DNA of 64,000 nucleotides, taken from the NCBI RefSeq assembly GCF_009827495.1, contig NZ_WTZA01000001.1:806001-870000 (forward strand), in the 5' to 3' direction. This DNA comes from Tsuneonella aeria. Its GTDB lineage: Bacteria; Pseudomonadota; Alphaproteobacteria; Sphingomonadales; Sphingomonadaceae. The position numbers and the translations under genes are program-made. Below, one piece after another: positions 34,652-44,350 of the stretch. The notes below the pieces were generated by a model. It did not search any database, had not been told where the DNA came from, and was given only the letters and a program-made list of their open reading frames with translations. Position 1 is the stretch's first letter. Every line of letters begins with the position of its first letter.

Positions 34652-35959
34652 ATGACTGTCACCACCCACATGTTGCGCCGCCGGCGGTTCCTGCCGCTAT
34701 TCGTTACCCAGCTTCTCGGCGCCTTCAACGACAACCTCTACAAGACCGCGATGGTCCTGTTCGTGGTGTACAGCGTCTACAACTCCGAAAGCGCCGAAGG
34801 CACGTTCAGCGCGGTCGCGAGCGCGGTGTTCATCCTGCCGTTCTTCCTGCTCTCGGCCCTCGCGGGGCAGCTTGCCGACATGCGCGACAAGGCCCGCATC
34901 ATCCGCATCGTGAAGGCGGCGGAAATCGCGATCATGCTCGTGGGGGCGGCAGGTCTCCTGCTGGCATGGCAGGGCCTGCTGATCCAGGCCGCGGCGATCC
35001 CGCTGATGATGCTCGCGCTGTTCGCGATGGGCGTGCATTCCACCTTCTTCGGCCCGATCAAGTACGCGATCCTGCCGCAACACCTCCACGAACGCGAAGT
35101 GCTCGCCGGGACCGGTCTGGTGGAGGCGGGCACGTACATCGCCATCCTCTTCGGCACGATCCTGGCCGGCTGGATCGCCGTGGAAGCCGCGGCCGCCCTC
35201 GTCGTGCTGACCGCCCTCGCCGGATTTCTCGTGTCCCGCCATGTCCCGCCGGCCCCTGCGCAGGGTGCCGTTGAGCCGCTCGATTTCCATATCGTCCGCA
35301 GTTCGATCAACCTGGTGCGCAATACCGCCCATGACAGGCGCGTGTTCCTCGCCATCATGGCGATCAGCTTCTTCTGGACGATCGGTGCCGTCCTGTTCAT
35401 CCAGTTTCCGCCGCTGGCGAAGAACGTGCTGACGGCCAGCAAGGAAGTTGCCAGCCTGTTCCTGGTCATCTTCTCGATCGGGGTCGCGATCGGTTCCGTT
35501 TCGGTGAACGCGCTGCTCAAGGGCACCGTTTCAGCGCGATATTCGCCGATGGCCGTCATCGCGATGGGGGTATTCGTCCTCGCGTTCTATTTCGTGTGCC
35601 GGACCTGGGTGGCAGAGGCGGACGGGACATTGCTCACCGTCGGCGAATTCATCGCGCATCCGGGCGCCATCCCTCTCCTCGTCAGCCTTCTCGGCATCGC
35701 GGTGGCGGGGGGCATGTTCGTGGTTCCGCTCTACGCGTTCCTCACGACCTTCGTGCCCAAGACGCAGACCGCGCGCACGATCGCCGCGAACAACATCGTG
35801 AATTCCGGGGCCATGGTGGTCGGATCGCTGATCGCGACGGGCCTGAGCGCCGCGGGCCTCGAGATCGTGCATCATCTCCTGCTCACCGCGGCGATGTGCC
35901 TGATCTCCGCCTGGCTCGGGCTGCTGCTCCTGCGCGCGGAGCGCGCCGCCGCGCTCTAG
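34652..35959 (+). CDS. MFS transporter, LplT-like lysophospholipid flippase
   Basis: 435 aa with about 12 hydrophobic segments. The N-terminal LPLFVTQLLGAFNDNLYKTA and GVHSTFFGPIKYAILPQHL are hallmarks of the LplT family, which imports lysophospholipids for reacylation. In many bacteria it is fused to an acyltransferase/acyl-ACP synthetase; here it stands alone. Adjacent to pgsA on the other strand, giving a phospholipid theme. ATG 34652. Confidence 0.87.
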   Translation: MTVTTHMLRRRRFLPLFVTQLLGAFNDNLYKTAMVLFVVYSVYNSESAEGTFSAVASAVFILPFFLLSALAGQLADMRDKARIIRIVKAAEIAIMLVGAAGLLLAWQGLLIQAAAIPLMMLALFAMGVHSTFFGPIKYAILPQHLHEREVLAGTGLVEAGTYIAILFGTILAGWIAVEAAAALVVLTALAGFLVSRHVPPAPAQGAVEPLDFHIVRSSINLVRNTAHDRRVFLAIMAISFFWTIGAVLFIQFPPLAKNVLTASKEVASLFLVIFSIGVAIGSVSVNALLKGTVSARYSPMAVIAMGVFVLAFYFVCRTWVAEADGTLLTVGEFIAHPGAIPLLVSLLGIAVAGGMFVVPLYAFLTTFVPKTQTARTIAANNIVNSGAMVVGSLIATGLSAAGLEIVHHLLLTAAMCLISAWLGLLLLRAERAAAL

Positions 35960-36144
35960 ACGATCAGGACGGCGACCGCGGCAAGGCTTGCGAAATAGGC
36001 ACTCGCAAATCCGCGCACGTCGTCGCGCGTGATGGCCCAGGACACCGGATCGGGAACCGGCGGGCTCTTGCGAACATGGGGCGGAAGGCCGGCGCGGAAG
36101 GGGTGGCGGGCCGATTCATCGGTGAGAACGAGTGAGCGTCGCAT
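35956..36144 (-). CDS. hypothetical 62-aa protein with C-terminal hydrophobic segment
   Basis: 62 aa ending in FASAYFASLAAVAVLIV, a possible single membrane anchor; the N-terminal two thirds is polar and proline-rich. No convincing ribosome binding site precedes the ATG at 36144. Its stop overlaps the 3' end of the transporter gene by 4 nt. I do not recognise a family. It may be real, given the otherwise empty 350-bp gap, but could be a chance frame. Confidence 0.42.
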   Translation of the reverse strand: MRRSLVLTDESARHPFRAGLPPHVRKSPPVPDPVSWAITRDDVRGFASAYFASLAAVAVLIV

Positions 36145-36255
36145 AGCGATGGTGTTAACACTTTGGAAACCATTCCGCTCCTCGCCAATGACGCGCTGTC
36201 GCGCGGCGGGACATTAAGCCTGTTCGTTCATCAGGCGACCGGCGCTCACACGAAG

Positions 36256-36284
36256 AAAAAGGGCCGCTCCTTTCGGAGCGGCCC
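36256..36284 (-). terminator. rho-independent terminator after csbD
   Basis: Perfect 10-bp stem GGGCCGCTCC / GGAGCGGCCC with a 4-nt loop; on the minus strand it is followed by TTTTTC. It lies 26 nt beyond the csbD stop, so it ends that transcript. Confidence 0.9.
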
Positions 36285-36309
36285 TTCGAATGGCATTGGC
36301 TGAACGCGG

Positions 36310-36480
36310 TTAGACTTTGTCGCCGAACGCGCCCTTCACCTTGCCCTTGAGGTTCTGCGCTTCGCCCTTGCGTTCCTGCGCCGCGCCTTCGGCGCGCGTT
36401 TCCGGATCGCCGGACATCTGCTTGGCATTGCCCGCGATTTCATTGCCGAGGCCCTTGGCCTTGTCGGTGAATTCACCCAT
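36310..36480 (-). CDS. CsbD family stress-response protein
   Basis: 56 aa; start ATG 36480 (MGEFTDKAKG), with GAGAGGAG 8 nt upstream. CsbD pattern: KAKGLGNEIAGNAKQMSGDPETRAEG followed by KGEAQNLKGKVKGAFGD. Small, highly charged proteins of this family are general-stress induced (sigma-B in Bacillus, EcfG regulon in alphaproteobacteria). A well-formed EcfG-type promoter lies at 36534-36558 and a terminator follows, making it a monocistronic stress gene. Molecular function unknown. Confidence 0.92.
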   Translation of the reverse strand: MGEFTDKAKGLGNEIAGNAKQMSGDPETRAEGAAQERKGEAQNLKGKVKGAFGDKV

Positions 36481-36533
36481 GGATTGTCTCCTCTCGGGAT
36501 GGCTGCGGCAACCCGCCGCTGCTTCATTCGACC

Positions 36534-36558
36534 AACGGGCGGGCACCGCCCGCGTTCC
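36534..36558 (-). promoter_or_regulatory. putative sigma-EcfG general-stress promoter of csbD
   Basis: On the minus strand GGAAC (36558-36554) is followed after exactly 16 nt by CGTT (36537-36534), the alphaproteobacterial EcfG consensus. The spacer is unusually GC-rich and partly palindromic. It starts 54 nt upstream of the csbD ATG and begins just past the EVE gene stop. Confidence 0.7.
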
Positions 36559-36560
36559 CG

Positions 36561-36971
36561 TCACTCCCCCGCCAGATCGAGGATCGCGGCCCACTCGTCC
36601 GGGGTCAATTCGGCGACGGAGAGCCGCGACTGGCGGATGAGTTCGCTTTCCTTCAGGCGCGGGTCCTGCTTTATGGCGGCGAGGCTGACGGGGCGGCTGA
36701 CGCGTTGCACCGGCTTTACCTTGACGGACGTCCAGCGCCCCGTGTCGTCGCTGGGATCGGGAAACCCCGGCACGCTGATCTCGACGATGCCGACCACTTC
36801 CTTGCCGATATTGGAATGGTAGAAGAACGCCCGGTCGCCAACCTTCATCGCGGCAAGATTGTTGCGTGCGCGATAATTGCGGACGCCGTCCCAGGTCCCC
36901 TCGCCCTCGGACACCAGATCGTCCCAGCTATAGGCATCCGGTTCCGATTTCATCAGCCAGTATCGCGGCAC
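36561..36971 (-). CDS. EVE domain-containing protein
   Basis: 136 aa from GTG 36971 (encodes VPRYWLMKSEPD), with AAGGAG 9 nt upstream; no ATG is suitably placed. EVE family pattern: RYWLMKSEPDAYSWDDL, GTWDGVRNYRARNNL and VGDRAFFYHS. The EVE fold is related to PUA/YTH domains and binds modified bases in nucleic acids; in bacteria some members accompany restriction systems, but none is near here. Probably the housekeeping ThyN-like form. Confidence 0.9.
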   Translation of the reverse strand: MPRYWLMKSEPDAYSWDDLVSEGEGTWDGVRNYRARNNLAAMKVGDRAFFYHSNIGKEVVGIVEISVPGFPDPSDDTGRWTSVKVKPVQRVSRPVSLAAIKQDPRLKESELIRQSRLSVAELTPDEWAAILDLAGE

Positions 36972-37023
36972 GCTATCACTCTCCTTCGACCGGGGCGCCG
37001 CGGGTGCACGCACCCTTAACGCA

Positions 37024-38754
37024 ATGTTCAATCCCTTAGGGAATAGGTGGCCTCGCGCAACATGGGGGATCGGTTGCACGGGCATGCGGGCGAAAGACGA
37101 CAAGGGACAGGAAAGCCCGCCGCCCAAAATGGGCGCGGCGGAACGCGATCTTGTCGCGCTCGGCATTGCTGCGGCGGCCATCATCCTCTTCGTCGGGACG
37201 GGCGGCATGGTCCTGCCGCAAGTCCTCCAGTCCTGGATGGGCATCGGCGCGGCGCCCGATCCCGTGCTCGTGAACGCCCTGCTTCTCAACATCGCGCTCG
37301 TGATCTTCGGATGGCGCCGCTACGCCGAGCTGACCGGCGAGATTGCTGAACGGCGCAAGGCGGAACAGCTTGCCCGCGAACTGTCCGAACGCGATCCGCT
37401 GACGGGCAGCCTCAATCGCCGCAGCATCGGCCCCGCCACCGATACGCTGCTGGCGGCGGCCAGGGCCGATGGTCGCGCGGCCGCATTCGTCATGGTCGAT
37501 CTCGACAACTTCAAGATGATCAACGACCTCAACGGGCACACCGCCGGTGACGCCCTGCTGCGTGCGATCGCCGACCGGATACGCGCGCTGATGCCGAAGG
37601 ACGGCCTGCTCGCCCGGCTTGGCGGGGACGAATTCGCCTGCGTCGTCCCGTTCGACCCGCGCACGCCCGAACGGGTCGATCACTTCGCCGGGCTGCTGAT
37701 CGAACGGGTGGCCCAGCCCGTATCGCACGGCGGGATCGATATCGAAGTCACGATCTCCGTCGGCATTTCCGCCAACCTGGGGGCGCATGACGATCCGGCC
37801 GCGGTCGACGCCGAGACGCTGACGCACCGTGCCGACATCGCGATGTATCACGCGAAGAAGCAGGGCAAGAACTGCTTCTTCTGGTTCGAAGAACCGATGG
37901 AGCGGGCACTGCGCTTCCGCGGCGAGCTGGAAAACGGCATCCGCCGCGGCGTCGCGCGCGGCGAGTTCGTGCCGTTCTACGAACAGCAGGTGGACCTTGC
38001 CACCGGCCAGCTGACCGGGTTCGAAATGCTGGCGCGCTGGCATTCGCCGACATTGGGCTCGATCAGCCCCGAAGTGTTCATTCCCGTGGCCGAGGAGATC
38101 GGCATGATCGGGGAACTGAGCGAGCGGCTGATCGACCAGGCCCTGCAGGATGCACGGGAGTGGTCGCCCACCCTGTCCCTGTCGGTCAACATCTCGCCCA
38201 TCCAGCTGCGCGATCCGTGGTTTTCGCAGAAACTGCTCAAGCTGCTGGTGAAGCACAATTTCCCGCCGCATCGGCTGGACGTGGAGATCACCGAAAGCTG
38301 CCTGCACGAGAATATCGGAGTGGTCCGCTCGATCATCACCAGCCTCAAGAACCAGGGCGTGACCATCAGCCTCGACGATTTCGGCACGGGATTCTCCAGC
38401 CTGTCTCAGCTTCGCTCGCTCCCGTTCGACCGGCTGAAGATCGATCGCAGCTTCGTGTCCGAACTCGCCGGCAGCGACGACAGCGACAAGATGGTGCGCG
38501 CCATCGTCTCGCTGGGCGATGGGCTCGATCTGCCGATCACGGCCGAAGGCATCGAAAATCCCGTCATTCTCGAAAGCCTGCGCCGCATGGGCGAGCTCAA
38601 AGGCCAGGGCTACTTCTACGGACGGCCCGAAGACGCCGCCGCCGTCCGCGCGCGTCTGGCGGAGGCGGGCCTGCTGGCCCACGCAGTGGCGCCCGCGGAT
38701 GACGCGGCCGATTTGACGGAGCACTCCGCCCGCGTGAACCGCAAGGCGAGCTGA
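37024..38754 (+). CDS. membrane GGDEF-EAL cyclic-di-GMP protein
   Basis: 576 aa from ATG 37024; ATG 37084 (MRAKDDKGQ) is an equally plausible start, as neither has a strong ribosome site. Two N-terminal membrane segments (~44-66, ~82-97), then an intact GGDEF (200-204) without an RxxD I-site just upstream. The EAL domain has EML at 334-336 instead of EAL but keeps NISPIQLR, ITES, DDFGTGFSSL, KIDRSF and AEGIE. It can be expected to make and/or degrade c-di-GMP at the inner membrane. Which activity dominates cannot be read. Confidence 0.9.
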   Translation: MFNPLGNRWPRATWGIGCTGMRAKDDKGQESPPPKMGAAERDLVALGIAAAAIILFVGTGGMVLPQVLQSWMGIGAAPDPVLVNALLLNIALVIFGWRRYAELTGEIAERRKAEQLARELSERDPLTGSLNRRSIGPATDTLLAAARADGRAAAFVMVDLDNFKMINDLNGHTAGDALLRAIADRIRALMPKDGLLARLGGDEFACVVPFDPRTPERVDHFAGLLIERVAQPVSHGGIDIEVTISVGISANLGAHDDPAAVDAETLTHRADIAMYHAKKQGKNCFFWFEEPMERALRFRGELENGIRRGVARGEFVPFYEQQVDLATGQLTGFEMLARWHSPTLGSISPEVFIPVAEEIGMIGELSERLIDQALQDAREWSPTLSLSVNISPIQLRDPWFSQKLLKLLVKHNFPPHRLDVEITESCLHENIGVVRSIITSLKNQGVTISLDDFGTGFSSLSQLRSLPFDRLKIDRSFVSELAGSDDSDKMVRAIVSLGDGLDLPITAEGIENPVILESLRRMGELKGQGYFYGRPEDAAAVRARLAEAGLLAHAVAPADDAADLTEHSARVNRKAS

Positions 38755-38801
38755 CGCGAAAACTGGACGCGGCGCCCGGCCTTGCATAGAGCCCGCCGCC
38801 T

Positions 38802-39614
38802 ATGCGGGTTCCTTTCGTCAAGATGCACGGGCTCGGCAACGATTTCGTCGTGCTCGACGGGCGCGCGGAATCCTTGCCGCCCATCGGCGCGGCCACCGCG
38901 CGGGCGCTTGCCGACCGGCGGACGGGGATCGGCTGCGACCAGTTGATCCTGCTCGAGGCGGCCGATACTGCGGACTTCCGGATGCGGATCTTCAACGCCG
39001 ACGGCGGCGAGGTGGAAGCGTGCGGCAACGCCAGCCGCGCGGTCGCCCTCCTCCATGGCGCGGCGGCGCGGGTCGAGACTGCGGGCGGCACGATCACGGT
39101 CGCCCCGTCGGGAAGCGGCGCCCGGGTCGACATGGGCGTTCCGGTGTTCGGCTGGTCGGATATCCCGCTGGCCTACGCGATGGATACCGCCGCGATGCCG
39201 GTGGCGTGGGAGGGCCTCGCATCCCCGATGGCGCTGCGCATCGGCAACCCGCACGTGGTCTTCTTCGTCGACGATCTGGACCAGGTTCCCCTGGAGCGGC
39301 TGGGCCCCGAGATCGAGAACGATCCGCTGTTTCCCGAACGGATCAACGTCATGGTCGGCCAGGTGACGGGCCCCGCCGAGATAGTGCTGAGGGTGTGGGA
39401 GCGGGGCGCGGGCCTTACGCGCGCGTGCGGCACGGGCGCCTGCGCCACGGCGGTCGCAGCGATGCGAAAGGGCCTGGTCGAAGGGCGGGAGGCGACGGTC
39501 TTCCTCCCCGGCGGTCCGCTGCATATCGAATGGGGCGAAGACGGGCGCATCGGGATGACCGGCCCTGCCGAAGAAAGTTTTCGCGGCAGCTTCGACTGGG
39601 GCAAGTTCGCGTGA
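38802..39614 (+). CDS. dapF: diaminopimelate epimerase
   Basis: 270 aa. Catalytic cysteines Cys74 (VEACGNASR) and Cys209 (TRACGTGAC) are both present. Converts LL- to meso-diaminopimelate for lysine and peptidoglycan. N-terminus VPFVKMHGLGNDFVVLD is typical. Followed directly by mtaB and ftsY, a common alphaproteobacterial order. Confidence 0.97.
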   Translation: MRVPFVKMHGLGNDFVVLDGRAESLPPIGAATARALADRRTGIGCDQLILLEAADTADFRMRIFNADGGEVEACGNASRAVALLHGAAARVETAGGTITVAPSGSGARVDMGVPVFGWSDIPLAYAMDTAAMPVAWEGLASPMALRIGNPHVVFFVDDLDQVPLERLGPEIENDPLFPERINVMVGQVTGPAEIVLRVWERGAGLTRACGTGACATAVAAMRKGLVEGREATVFLPGGPLHIEWGEDGRIGMTGPAEESFRGSFDWGKFA

Positions 39615-39616
39615 CC

Positions 39617-40783
39617 ATGGAGGTCATATCCCTCGGTTGCCGGCTCAACCTGTCGGAAGGCGAACGCATCCGTGCCGTGCTCGCCGAAGCGCGCGACACG
39701 GTGGTCGTCAATTCCTGCGCCGTCACCGCCGAGGCGGTGCGCCACACCCGCCAGGCGATCCGGCGCGCCCGCCGCGCCAGGCCGGATGCGCGCCTGCTGG
39801 TCACCGGATGCGCGGCCGAAGTCGAACGCGCGATGCTGGCCGCGATGCCGGAAGTGGATGGCATCGTCAGCAATGCGGCCAAGCTCGATCCGCGCGCGTG
39901 GAACGCACCGGTCGCGCCGCGCCCGGCAGAACGGGCACACACCCGCGCCTTTGTTGCCGTCCAGAACGGCTGCGACCACGCGTGCACGTTCTGCATCATA
40001 CCCCAGGGGCGGGGCCCGGCGCGATCGCTGCCAATCTCCGGAGCACTGCGCGAAGTCGAGACGGTGATCGCCGCGGGCGTGCGCGAAGTGGTGCTGACCG
40101 GGGTGGACCTGACGAGCTGGGGCCACGACCTGCCGGGCCGGCCGCGCCTGGGCGATCTGGTCAGCGCGATTCTCTGCGCTTTCCCCGAACTGCCGCGGCT
40201 GCGGCTGTCCTCGGTCGACGTGGTGGAGATCGACCCGTTGCTGGAGGATCTGATCGGTGGCGAGGCACGCGTGATGCCGCATCTCCACCTGTCGCTGCAG
40301 CACGGCAGCGACCTCATCCTGAAGCGCATGAAGCGCCGCCACCTGCGCGCGGATGCCATGGCGCTGGCCACCCGGCTGAAGGCGCGCCGTCCGGATATTG
40401 CCCTGGGCGCAGACCTGATCGCGGGGTTCCCCACGGAAACCGCGGCGCACCACGCTGAGAACCTGTCGATCGTGCGCGATCTCGGTATCGTTCACGGCCA
40501 TGTCTTTCCCTATTCGCCGCGGCCTGGCACCCCCGCCGCCCGTATGCCGCAGGTCGATCCGCTCACGATCCGCAGGCGGGCGTCGGAACTGCGCGCGGCG
40601 GTCCGCGATACGCGCGCGAACTGGCTGCGCACCCAATTGGGCCAGCCGGCGGCCGTGTTGTGCGAAGCTGACGGTACGGGCCATGCGCCCAATTTCGCAC
40701 GGGTGCGCCTGCCCGCGAACACGCGGCGCGGCGACATCGTGACAATGATCCCTGACCGCATCGAGGAAGGCCTGCTCGCATGA
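39617..40783 (+). CDS. mtaB: tRNA t6A37 methylthiotransferase MtaB
   Basis: 388 aa. ATG 39617 chosen; GTG 39611, overlapping the dapF stop, is an alternative. MTTase domain cysteines Cys8, Cys34 and Cys65 (LGCRLN, NSCAVT, TGCAAE); radical-SAM cluster Cys119-x3-Cys123-x2-Cys126 (CDHACTFC). It adds the 2-methylthio group to t6A37. The N-terminus lacks the usual few residues before the first Cys. Stop overlaps ftsY by 4 nt. Confidence 0.93.
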   Translation: MEVISLGCRLNLSEGERIRAVLAEARDTVVVNSCAVTAEAVRHTRQAIRRARRARPDARLLVTGCAAEVERAMLAAMPEVDGIVSNAAKLDPRAWNAPVAPRPAERAHTRAFVAVQNGCDHACTFCIIPQGRGPARSLPISGALREVETVIAAGVREVVLTGVDLTSWGHDLPGRPRLGDLVSAILCAFPELPRLRLSSVDVVEIDPLLEDLIGGEARVMPHLHLSLQHGSDLILKRMKRRHLRADAMALATRLKARRPDIALGADLIAGFPTETAAHHAENLSIVRDLGIVHGHVFPYSPRPGTPAARMPQVDPLTIRRRASELRAAVRDTRANWLRTQLGQPAAVLCEADGTGHAPNFARVRLPANTRRGDIVTMIPDRIEEGLLA

Positions 40784-41703
40784 GCGAACCCACGTGGACG
40801 GAGCGCGTGTTCGGCGGCTTCCGCAAGACTTCCGAACGGCTCAGCCAGAACCTGGGCGGCGTGGTCGGCACGACCCGGCTGGACGAAGCGACGCTCGACG
40901 ATGTCGAGGATGCCCTGATCGTGTCGGACCTCGGCCCGGCCGCCGCCCGGCGCATTCGCGATCGATTGTCCGAGAAACGCTTCGGCCTCGACGTCACCGA
41001 AACGCAGCTGAAGGAGGCGGTGGCGGAGGAAATCGCCGCGATCCTGCGGCCCGTGGCGGTGCCCCTGGAAATCATCGCCTTCCCCCGGCCCCAGGTCATC
41101 CTGGTCATCGGGGTGAACGGCAGCGGCAAGACGACCACGATCGCCAAGCTTGCCCACTGGTTGCAGGAAGACGATTACGGCGTGATGCTGGCCGCGGGCG
41201 ACACGTTCCGCGCGGCGGCGATCGGCCAGCTCGCCACCTGGGCCGAACGCATCGGCGTACCCATCGTTCGCGGGCCCGAAGGGGGCGATCCGGCCTCCAT
41301 CGTGTTCGATGCAGTCAAGGACGCGACTGCGCGCGGGATCGACGCGCTGATCGTGGACACCGCCGGACGCCTGCAGAACAAGCGCGAGCTGATGGACGAA
41401 CTCGCCAAGATCCGCCGCGTGCTGGGACGCCTCAATCCCGAAGCGCCGCACAACGTCATCCTGGTGCTGGATGCGACGAACGGCCAGAACGCGCTCAGCC
41501 AGATCGAGACATTCCGCGATGTCGCGGGCGTCACGGGCCTGGTCATGACCAAGCTCGACGGAACCGCGCGCGGCGGCGTCCTGGTCGCCGCGGCGGAACA
41601 GTTCGGCCTGCCGATACATGCGATCGGCGTCGGCGAGAAGATGGACGATCTCCGCCCGTTCGATGCGGATCTCGTCGCGCGTGTCATTGCAGGAGTGGCG
41701 TGA
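40780..41703 (+). CDS. ftsY: signal recognition particle receptor FtsY
   Basis: 307 aa NG-domain GTPase with a short N-terminus rather than the long acidic A domain. G1 GVNGSGKTTTIAKLA, G3 DTAGRLQNK, DAGD-type loop LAAGDTFRAAAI and G4 TKLDGTARGG. It receives SRP-ribosome complexes at the membrane. TGATG overlap with yciB. Confidence 0.97.
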   Translation: MSEPTWTERVFGGFRKTSERLSQNLGGVVGTTRLDEATLDDVEDALIVSDLGPAAARRIRDRLSEKRFGLDVTETQLKEAVAEEIAAILRPVAVPLEIIAFPRPQVILVIGVNGSGKTTTIAKLAHWLQEDDYGVMLAAGDTFRAAAIGQLATWAERIGVPIVRGPEGGDPASIVFDAVKDATARGIDALIVDTAGRLQNKRELMDELAKIRRVLGRLNPEAPHNVILVLDATNGQNALSQIETFRDVAGVTGLVMTKLDGTARGGVLVAAAEQFGLPIHAIGVGEKMDDLRPFDADLVARVIAGVA

Positions 41704-42347
41704 TGGCCGATGATGCTGCCCGAAAGCCGTCAGGCTGGTTGAACGTGGCGGTCGATTATGGCCCCATCATCGTATTCTTGCTGGTCTACAAATGGATCGC
41801 GCCGGGGGACGATTCGCCGGGATCGCAGATCGTCGCCGTCGTCCAGAGCACGCTGGCGTTCATCGTCGCCGCGCTGGTCGCGCTCGCCGTGTCGAAATGG
41901 AAGCTGGGGCGGGTATCGCCCATGCTGTGGCTTTCGACCGCCCTCATCGTGGGGTTCGGCGCGCTGACCATCTGGCTGCGCGACGAACGCTTCATCCAGT
42001 TGAAGCCGACGGTGATCTACGTGCTGTTCGCGGTCGCGCTGATCGGCGGCTGGATGCGCGGCAAGGCGCTGCTGAAGACGCTGCTGGGCACCGCGTTCGA
42101 AGGCCTCGATCAGGCCGGTTGGCTGAAGCTCAGCCGCAACTGGGGGCTGTTCTTCCTCGTCCTGGCCGGCCTCAACGAAGTGCTGCGCGCGCAGCTCAGC
42201 TTCGAAAACTGGCTGTGGGCGAAACTCTGGGTTTTCATGCCGCTGAGCTTCCTGTTCACCTTCACCCAGATCCCCATGCTGCTGAAGCACGGGCTGGCCA
42301 GCGAAGGCCTGCAGGAAGAAGAAACGACCCCGCCGCCGACCGGCTGA
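41703..42347 (+). CDS. yciB: inner membrane septation protein YciB/IspZ
   Basis: 214 aa with about five to six hydrophobic helices. Family pattern seen in VDYGPIIVFLLVY, FIQLKPTVIYVLFA, GWLKLSRNWGLFFLVLAGLNE and WAKLWVFMPLSFLFTFTQIPML. Conserved polytopic protein linked to envelope maintenance and septation. ATG 41703 shares a base with the ftsY stop. Convergent with kup, 9 nt apart. Confidence 0.95.
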   Translation: MADDAARKPSGWLNVAVDYGPIIVFLLVYKWIAPGDDSPGSQIVAVVQSTLAFIVAALVALAVSKWKLGRVSPMLWLSTALIVGFGALTIWLRDERFIQLKPTVIYVLFAVALIGGWMRGKALLKTLLGTAFEGLDQAGWLKLSRNWGLFFLVLAGLNEVLRAQLSFENWLWAKLWVFMPLSFLFTFTQIPMLLKHGLASEGLQEEETTPPPTG

Positions 42348-42356
42348 TACGCGCGG

Positions 42357-44267
42357 TCAGATTTCCAGCTGGCTGCCCAGTTCCACGACCCGGTTGGTGG
42401 GCAGGCGGAAGAATTCCATCGCCGTCGCCGAATTGCGCAGCATCCAGCTGAACAGCTTTTCCCGCCACTTCGCCATGCCCGGCCGCTTGCTGGTGATCAG
42501 CGTCTGCCGGCTGAGGAAGAAGCTGGTGTGCATCATGTCGAACATGCCGCCGCATTCGTCCATCATGGCAAGCGCTGCGGGAACGTCGGTTTCGTCCATG
42601 AAGCCATAGTGCAGCTTCACCCGGAACAGGCCGTCGCTGACGGCATGGATTTCGTAACGGTCCGCCTGGTCGACATACGGGACGTCCGCGATCTCGACCG
42701 TCAGGATCACCACGCGTTCGTGCAGCACCTTGTTGTGCTTGATGTTGTGCAGCAGCGCGCTGGGCACGCCGTTCGCGGTCGAGGCCATGAAGATCGCCGT
42801 CCCGGGAACGCGGGTCGCGGAATTCTTCGCGCTCTTGGCAAAGATCGCGATCGGCAGGGCGACCTCGCTCATCCGTTCGCGCATCAGCCTGCGTCCGCGG
42901 GCCCAGGTGGTCAGCAGCGTGAAGGCCACCGCCCCCACCACCAGCGGGAACCAGCCACCGTCAGGCACCTTGTAGAGGTTCGCGCCGAAGAACGATCCGT
43001 CGACGAAGAAGAACACCGCCACGACCGGGATCGTCATCCACAGCTTCCACCGCCAGACCATCATGAACAGCACGGCCATCAGGCAGGTGTCGATCAGCAT
43101 CGCGCCCGTCACGGCGATGCCATATGCCGCCGCCAAGTTCGACGAATTGCGGAACGTCAGCACCAGCAGGATGACCGCGATCATCAGCACCCAGTTCACG
43201 AACGGGATGTAGACCTGGCCGTGCTCCGTCTCGCTGGTGTGCAGGATCGACAGGCGCGGCACGAAGCCGAGCTGGATCGCCTGCTGCGTGACCGAAAAGG
43301 CGCCCGAGATCACCGCCTGGCTGGCGATCACCGTCGCCGCGGTCGCCAGCAGCACGAGCGGCAGGCGGAACGTCTCGCTTGCCATCAGGAAGAACGGGTT
43401 CTGCACCGCGTCCGCAGCCGCCGATGCCTCCAGGCTGAGGATCATCGCGGCCTGGCCAAAATAGTTGAGGACCAGGCACGGCATGACGAACCCGAACCAC
43501 CCCATCCGCAGCGGGCCGCGCCCGAAATGCCCCATGTCGGTATAGAGCGCCTCGGCCCCCGTCACCGCGAGCACGACGGATCCCAGCGCGAGGAACCCCA
43601 GCAGCTTGTCGGTCATGAAGAACTGCACCGCGTACCACGGGTTGAGCGCGGCGAGCACGCCGGGATAATCCGCGATGTGGATGATGCCGAGCACGCCGAC
43701 GGTCGAGAAATAGACCAGCATGATCGGCGCAAACAGCTTGCCGATGCTCGCCGTACCGCGCTTCTGGAGCAGGAACAGCGGGATCAGCAGCGCCAGCGCG
43801 ATCGGGATGACGAACGGCGCCAGGCGCGCCTCCACCGTCGTCAGGCCCTCGACCGCGGACAGCACCGACACCGCGGGCGTGATCATGCTGTCGCCATAGA
43901 ACAGCGCGGTCGCGAACACGCCCAGCATGATCGCGATCCACCCGCGATTGGTGCCGGAAATCTTCTGCGATATCAGGGCCACCAGGGCCAGCGTGCCGCC
44001 CTGCCCCTTGTTGTCGGCGTGCATCAGGATCGCGACGTACTGCAGCGACACGATGATCGTGATCGCCCAGAAGATCAGGCTGACCACGCCCATGATGTGC
44101 AGGGTGTCGAGCGTCAGCGGGTGATGCCCGACGAACGTTTCGCGAAAGGCGTAGATCGGGCTCGTCCCGATGTCGCCGAACACGATGCCGATGGCACCGA
44201 CTGCGAGCTTGACCTTGGCGCTTACCGGTTTCTCACCGGCCGCACCTTCCGCGAACGCCTGACTCAT
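42357..44267 (-). CDS. kup: potassium uptake protein Kup
   Basis: 636 aa; start ATG 44267 (MSQAFAEGA), preceded by AGGTGG; the open frame upstream is not coding. KUP/HAK family: [38 protein letters not shown] and 12 predicted membrane segments, then a cytosolic C-terminal domain. Low-affinity K+/H+ symport. Stands alone between yciB and the ccm operon. Confidence 0.96.
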   Translation of the reverse strand: MSQAFAEGAAGEKPVSAKVKLAVGAIGIVFGDIGTSPIYAFRETFVGHHPLTLDTLHIMGVVSLIFWAITIIVSLQYVAILMHADNKGQGGTLALVALISQKISGTNRGWIAIMLGVFATALFYGDSMITPAVSVLSAVEGLTTVEARLAPFVIPIALALLIPLFLLQKRGTASIGKLFAPIMLVYFSTVGVLGIIHIADYPGVLAALNPWYAVQFFMTDKLLGFLALGSVVLAVTGAEALYTDMGHFGRGPLRMGWFGFVMPCLVLNYFGQAAMILSLEASAAADAVQNPFFLMASETFRLPLVLLATAATVIASQAVISGAFSVTQQAIQLGFVPRLSILHTSETEHGQVYIPFVNWVLMIAVILLVLTFRNSSNLAAAYGIAVTGAMLIDTCLMAVLFMMVWRWKLWMTIPVVAVFFFVDGSFFGANLYKVPDGGWFPLVVGAVAFTLLTTWARGRRLMRERMSEVALPIAIFAKSAKNSATRVPGTAIFMASTANGVPSALLHNIKHNKVLHERVVILTVEIADVPYVDQADRYEIHAVSDGLFRVKLHYGFMDETDVPAALAMMDECGGMFDMMHTSFFLSRQTLITSKRPGMAKWREKLFSWMLRNSATAMEFFRLPTNRVVELGSQLEI

Positions 44268-44350
44268 CGAGTCGCCACCTGTGCCGTGAAGGCCGCGGCC
44301 ATTAGCACCGCCCATTTCGGTCCGCAACGCGCTGGGCTTGCGCGGTGCAT

